The translations under genes and the position numbers were made by a program. A DNA stretch of 64,000 nucleotides, from contig NC_134829.1 of assembly GCF_004210375.1 (NCBI RefSeq), positions 58,892,107-58,956,106 of the forward strand, given 5' to 3'. Each line of letters starts with the position of its first letter. Position 1 is the first letter of the stretch. Shown in pieces: positions 61,746 to 64,000 of the stretch. The notes beneath the pieces were generated by a model. The model saw only the letters and a program-made list of their open reading frames with translations, was not told where the DNA came from and searched no databases. This DNA is from Tachypleus tridentatus. Lineage: Eukaryota > Arthropoda > Merostomata > Xiphosura > Limulidae.

Positions 61746-62239
61746 GTGCATTATGTTGAAGACTCGAGAGAAAAAAACTTAAATTTACATAACAGTCTGA
61801 TGGCAGTAGTAGTAACTTGGCCAAATTGTTGCTTTATGAAGTTTGTAGTGATTAGAGGAGCTGGATATCTGACAACCAAACTCTCATTCGAAATGATGCT
61901 TCTTTCCTCAAACAGATAATTAAAGTAAAACAATACATAAGTTATGTGGATGTCACTCTACGAACCCAAAACACATTTCAAAGACAAAGAGAAGTATCTA
62001 TGATGATATTTATTAAATTAAACATTTATAGAAATATGAAAGAACGTTTCAAAAACTGAAATGTTACATTAAGAAAAAATACATTAACGAGGGCTGACAT
62101 TACTTATATTACTAGTTTGTTAAATGATTTATGCTTAAGTTTTGGATGCTTTTGTTCTCGGTTCATTGGTAATTTAACTGAGAAATGGACATGTTAAGAT
62201 GCTGGGTGCAAAAGTACCTTAACATCAAATAAAGAGATA

Positions 62240-62475
62240 GACATGCTTAAAGTCGGAACATGTAGTCCGTTTAGGTTTGAATTTCCGTCACACCAAACAT
62301 ACTAGCCGTTTCAGAGATGGTGGAGTTATAATGTGACGTGCAATATCACTAATCGTTAGCAAGTTGGTGCTGGGAGGTGATGACTAACTACTTTCCCTCA
62401 ACTCTTATACTGTTCAAGAAAGGATGGCTATCGTAGGTAGCCCTTGTGTAACTTTACGAAAAACTGAAAACAAAG
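62240..62475 (+). mobile_element. tRNA-derived SINE, forward, 5' truncated
   Basis: GGTTTGAATTTCCGTCACAC is the B box, followed by GTTATAATGTGACGTGCAAT, GGTGATGACTAACTACTTTC and a tail GTAACTTTACGAAAAACTGA. The A-box part is degraded. Confidence 0.75.
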
Positions 62476-63486
62476 CTAACATATAACGATATACTTATCC
62501 AGTGTAACTTTTTTATATAAATTTTATACTTTTTTATATAATCGTTTAATTATGCTGATGGTATGAGTAGCCTAGCCCTCAAAGTATGAGGTGCTAAAGT
62601 CTTGGATAAAAAGTTTTATTTATGTTCTATATTGATATTAAGATCCATACACATGTAATAACCACAGAGTAAATGTTGGAAATGTAAGAATGCAGCGTAT
62701 GACCGGACAAACAGAATTAGGAAACTAAAATAACTACACGTTTTTTTTTACTCAGATATGTAATTCTTGTAATAAGGATTTAGAAACTTGAATGACTATG
62801 ATAACTAATTAATTTTTAACCATTATTTTTTATTTTGTAACATAGATTTCTGAAATTAAGTACAATTCGATACAGTGGGCTGTCGGCGCTCTGCCCTTGG
62901 CGAGAATACAGTTGAGAACAGCTCTTTAGGTAATGAAATCCAGCTATTATTACATACTAACATATTAACACAAAATAGTATCAGTAAATTTATTAACAGC
63001 CATAAGAACTTTTTTATATTAACGAATCGCATCAAGTGCTACATACCAATAATAATGAGAGGCAAAATATTTCCCAAAACGTCATTTGTATGTCCAGCCT
63101 GATACGGTTTACGTGATTTTTATCATAAGATATATATAGCATGGTTATTAATGCAGAGGTTAGTGAAGCAAAGAAGGTTTTCCGATAATAAAAGAGTTGA
63201 AGAACCACTTCAAGCGAAGATATCCTTTGGACTAATTCCTCTCTGAATGATTTTACACTTCTTATGATTTAGTGTCTGAATTGGACTAAATACGACAAAA
63301 AAAACCGGTAGTTAAAAGGTATTTGACTTAAAACTTTTAATTATAATTTCATTTATAAAAACAACACGTGATCGACCATATCATTACAGACGAGGCCTCT
63401 CGTTATCACTAGAGATCGTAAAGACAACAAGATTCGTAATGTTGTTTATGAATACAGATAACAGTACATATATAAATATACGAGAA
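62476..63486. other. AT-rich intergenic DNA
   Basis: GGGCTGTCGGCGCTCTGCCC near 62876 is a short GC-rich spot of unknown meaning. Otherwise I see no gene or repeat. Confidence 0.35.
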
Positions 63487-63715
63487 ATGGCCCGGCATGG
63501 CCAGATGGGTTAAGGCGTTCGATTCATTATCCGAGGGTCACGGGTTTCAATCCCCGTCGCTCTAAACATGTTTTACCTTTCAGCCGTGGGGGCGTTATAA
63601 TATGACGGTCAATTCCACTATTCGTTGGTAAAAGAGTAGCCCAAGAGTTGGCGGTGGGTGGTGATGACTAGCTTCCTTCCCTCTAGTCTTACACTGCTAA
63701 ATTAGGAACTGCTAC
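63487..63715 (+). mobile_element. tRNA-derived SINE, forward
   Basis: ATGGCCCGGCATGGCCAGAT, GTCACGGGTTTCAATCCCCG, CCAAGAGTTGGCGGTGGGTG and CTAGTCTTACACTGCTAAAT are all present. It is joined directly to an inverted SINE head, so the tail is replaced. Confidence 0.88.
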
Positions 63716-63810
63716 CGAGCCGAAAGGGTTAGTATGTTTGGTGCGACATGGATTCGAACACGCGAATTGCGGGTCGAACGTCTTAACCCACCTTTCCATT
63801 CCGGGCCTAC
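63716..63810 (-). mobile_element. SINE head, reverse, abutting the previous copy
   Basis: CGAGCCGAAAGGGTTAGTAT, ATGGATTCGAACACGCGAAT and CTTAACCCACCTTTCCATTC give the inverted tRNA head. With the previous copy it forms an inverted pair. Confidence 0.8.
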
Positions 63811-63874
63811 TAGCTTCTAATATTCATGATTTGGGATATATATTGTATTCAAATTATACAGAGTATTGCATTCT

Positions 63875-63995
63875 TTCGCTGAATACAGTGGTAAGTCTAC
63901 GGATTTTCAACTCAAAAATCAGGGGCTCGATTCCTCTCCGTGCACCCAGCATATAACCCGACGCAGCTATCCTATAAGAAAAAAAATCACACACA
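63875..63995 (+). mobile_element. Second-type tRNA-like SINE
   Basis: GGTAAGTCTACGGATTTTCA, AAATCAGGGGCTCGATTCCT (B box) and CAGCTATCCTATAAGAAAA match the copy at 40262-40387 in order. It ends in an ACACAC run near the window edge. Confidence 0.65.
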
Positions 63996-64000
63996 CACAT

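Noticed and set aside
63487-63560. Possible functional tRNA genes at SINE heads here and elsewhere
   Set aside because: A and B boxes are present, but each is joined to the same SINE body and the cloverleaf arms are degraded.

Overview
The window is animal nuclear DNA: AT-rich and gene-poor, with spliced genes and many dispersed repeats. The most frequent repeat is a tRNA-headed SINE with a conserved body, seen about a dozen times in both orientations. From memory it resembles SINEs that are abundant in horseshoe crabs, so a chelicerate, probably a horseshoe crab, is my best guess. That guess is recollection, not a search result.

Layout. 1-2.06 kb: the last two exons of a PDZ-domain gene. 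2.1-4.9 kb: two short tandem arrays and two unrecognised minus-strand open frames. 5.0-20.9 kb: a Tigger/pogo element split by a 14,364-bp DNA transposon (6135-20498). The empty site can be read from a second Tigger copy at 35.9-37.3 kb, which fixes a 2-bp TT target duplication. 20.9-31.5 kb: AT-rich DNA with a short SINE, a retroelement-like tail and a 2.6-kb unclassified transposon with long inverted ends (26125-28753). 31.8-33.9 and 57.7-60.1 kb: two direct copies of one block (A and B). 38.9-46.3 kb: a complete five-exon gene for a small membrane receptor. 51.6-53.1 kb: a decayed Tc1-type transposon. The rest is SINEs, minisatellites and featureless AT-rich DNA.

The main result is the 14.4-kb transposon. 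It carries two genes on the same strand. The first is an EnSpm/tnp2-like DDE transposase, broken by frameshifts. The second is a ten-exon gene whose exons join into one 458-codon frame with no internal stop. Its product has an N-terminal module, a coiled coil and a C-terminal DUF4806 domain. Both arms carry dense copies of a motif around AACGTTGA. This parallels the plant En/Spm plan, in which a transposase works with a separate protein that binds subterminal repeats. A role for DUF4806 proteins as transposon accessory factors is my inference.

The receptor gene is reconstructed exon by exon. It encodes a signal peptide, one Ig domain, a cysteine-rich GCC2/GCC3-like module, one membrane span and a 73-residue tail (293 aa). 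All splice phases agree. Blocks A and B each carry a decayed relative of its exon 4 and upstream intron, so the locus looks like the remains of a same-strand gene cluster.
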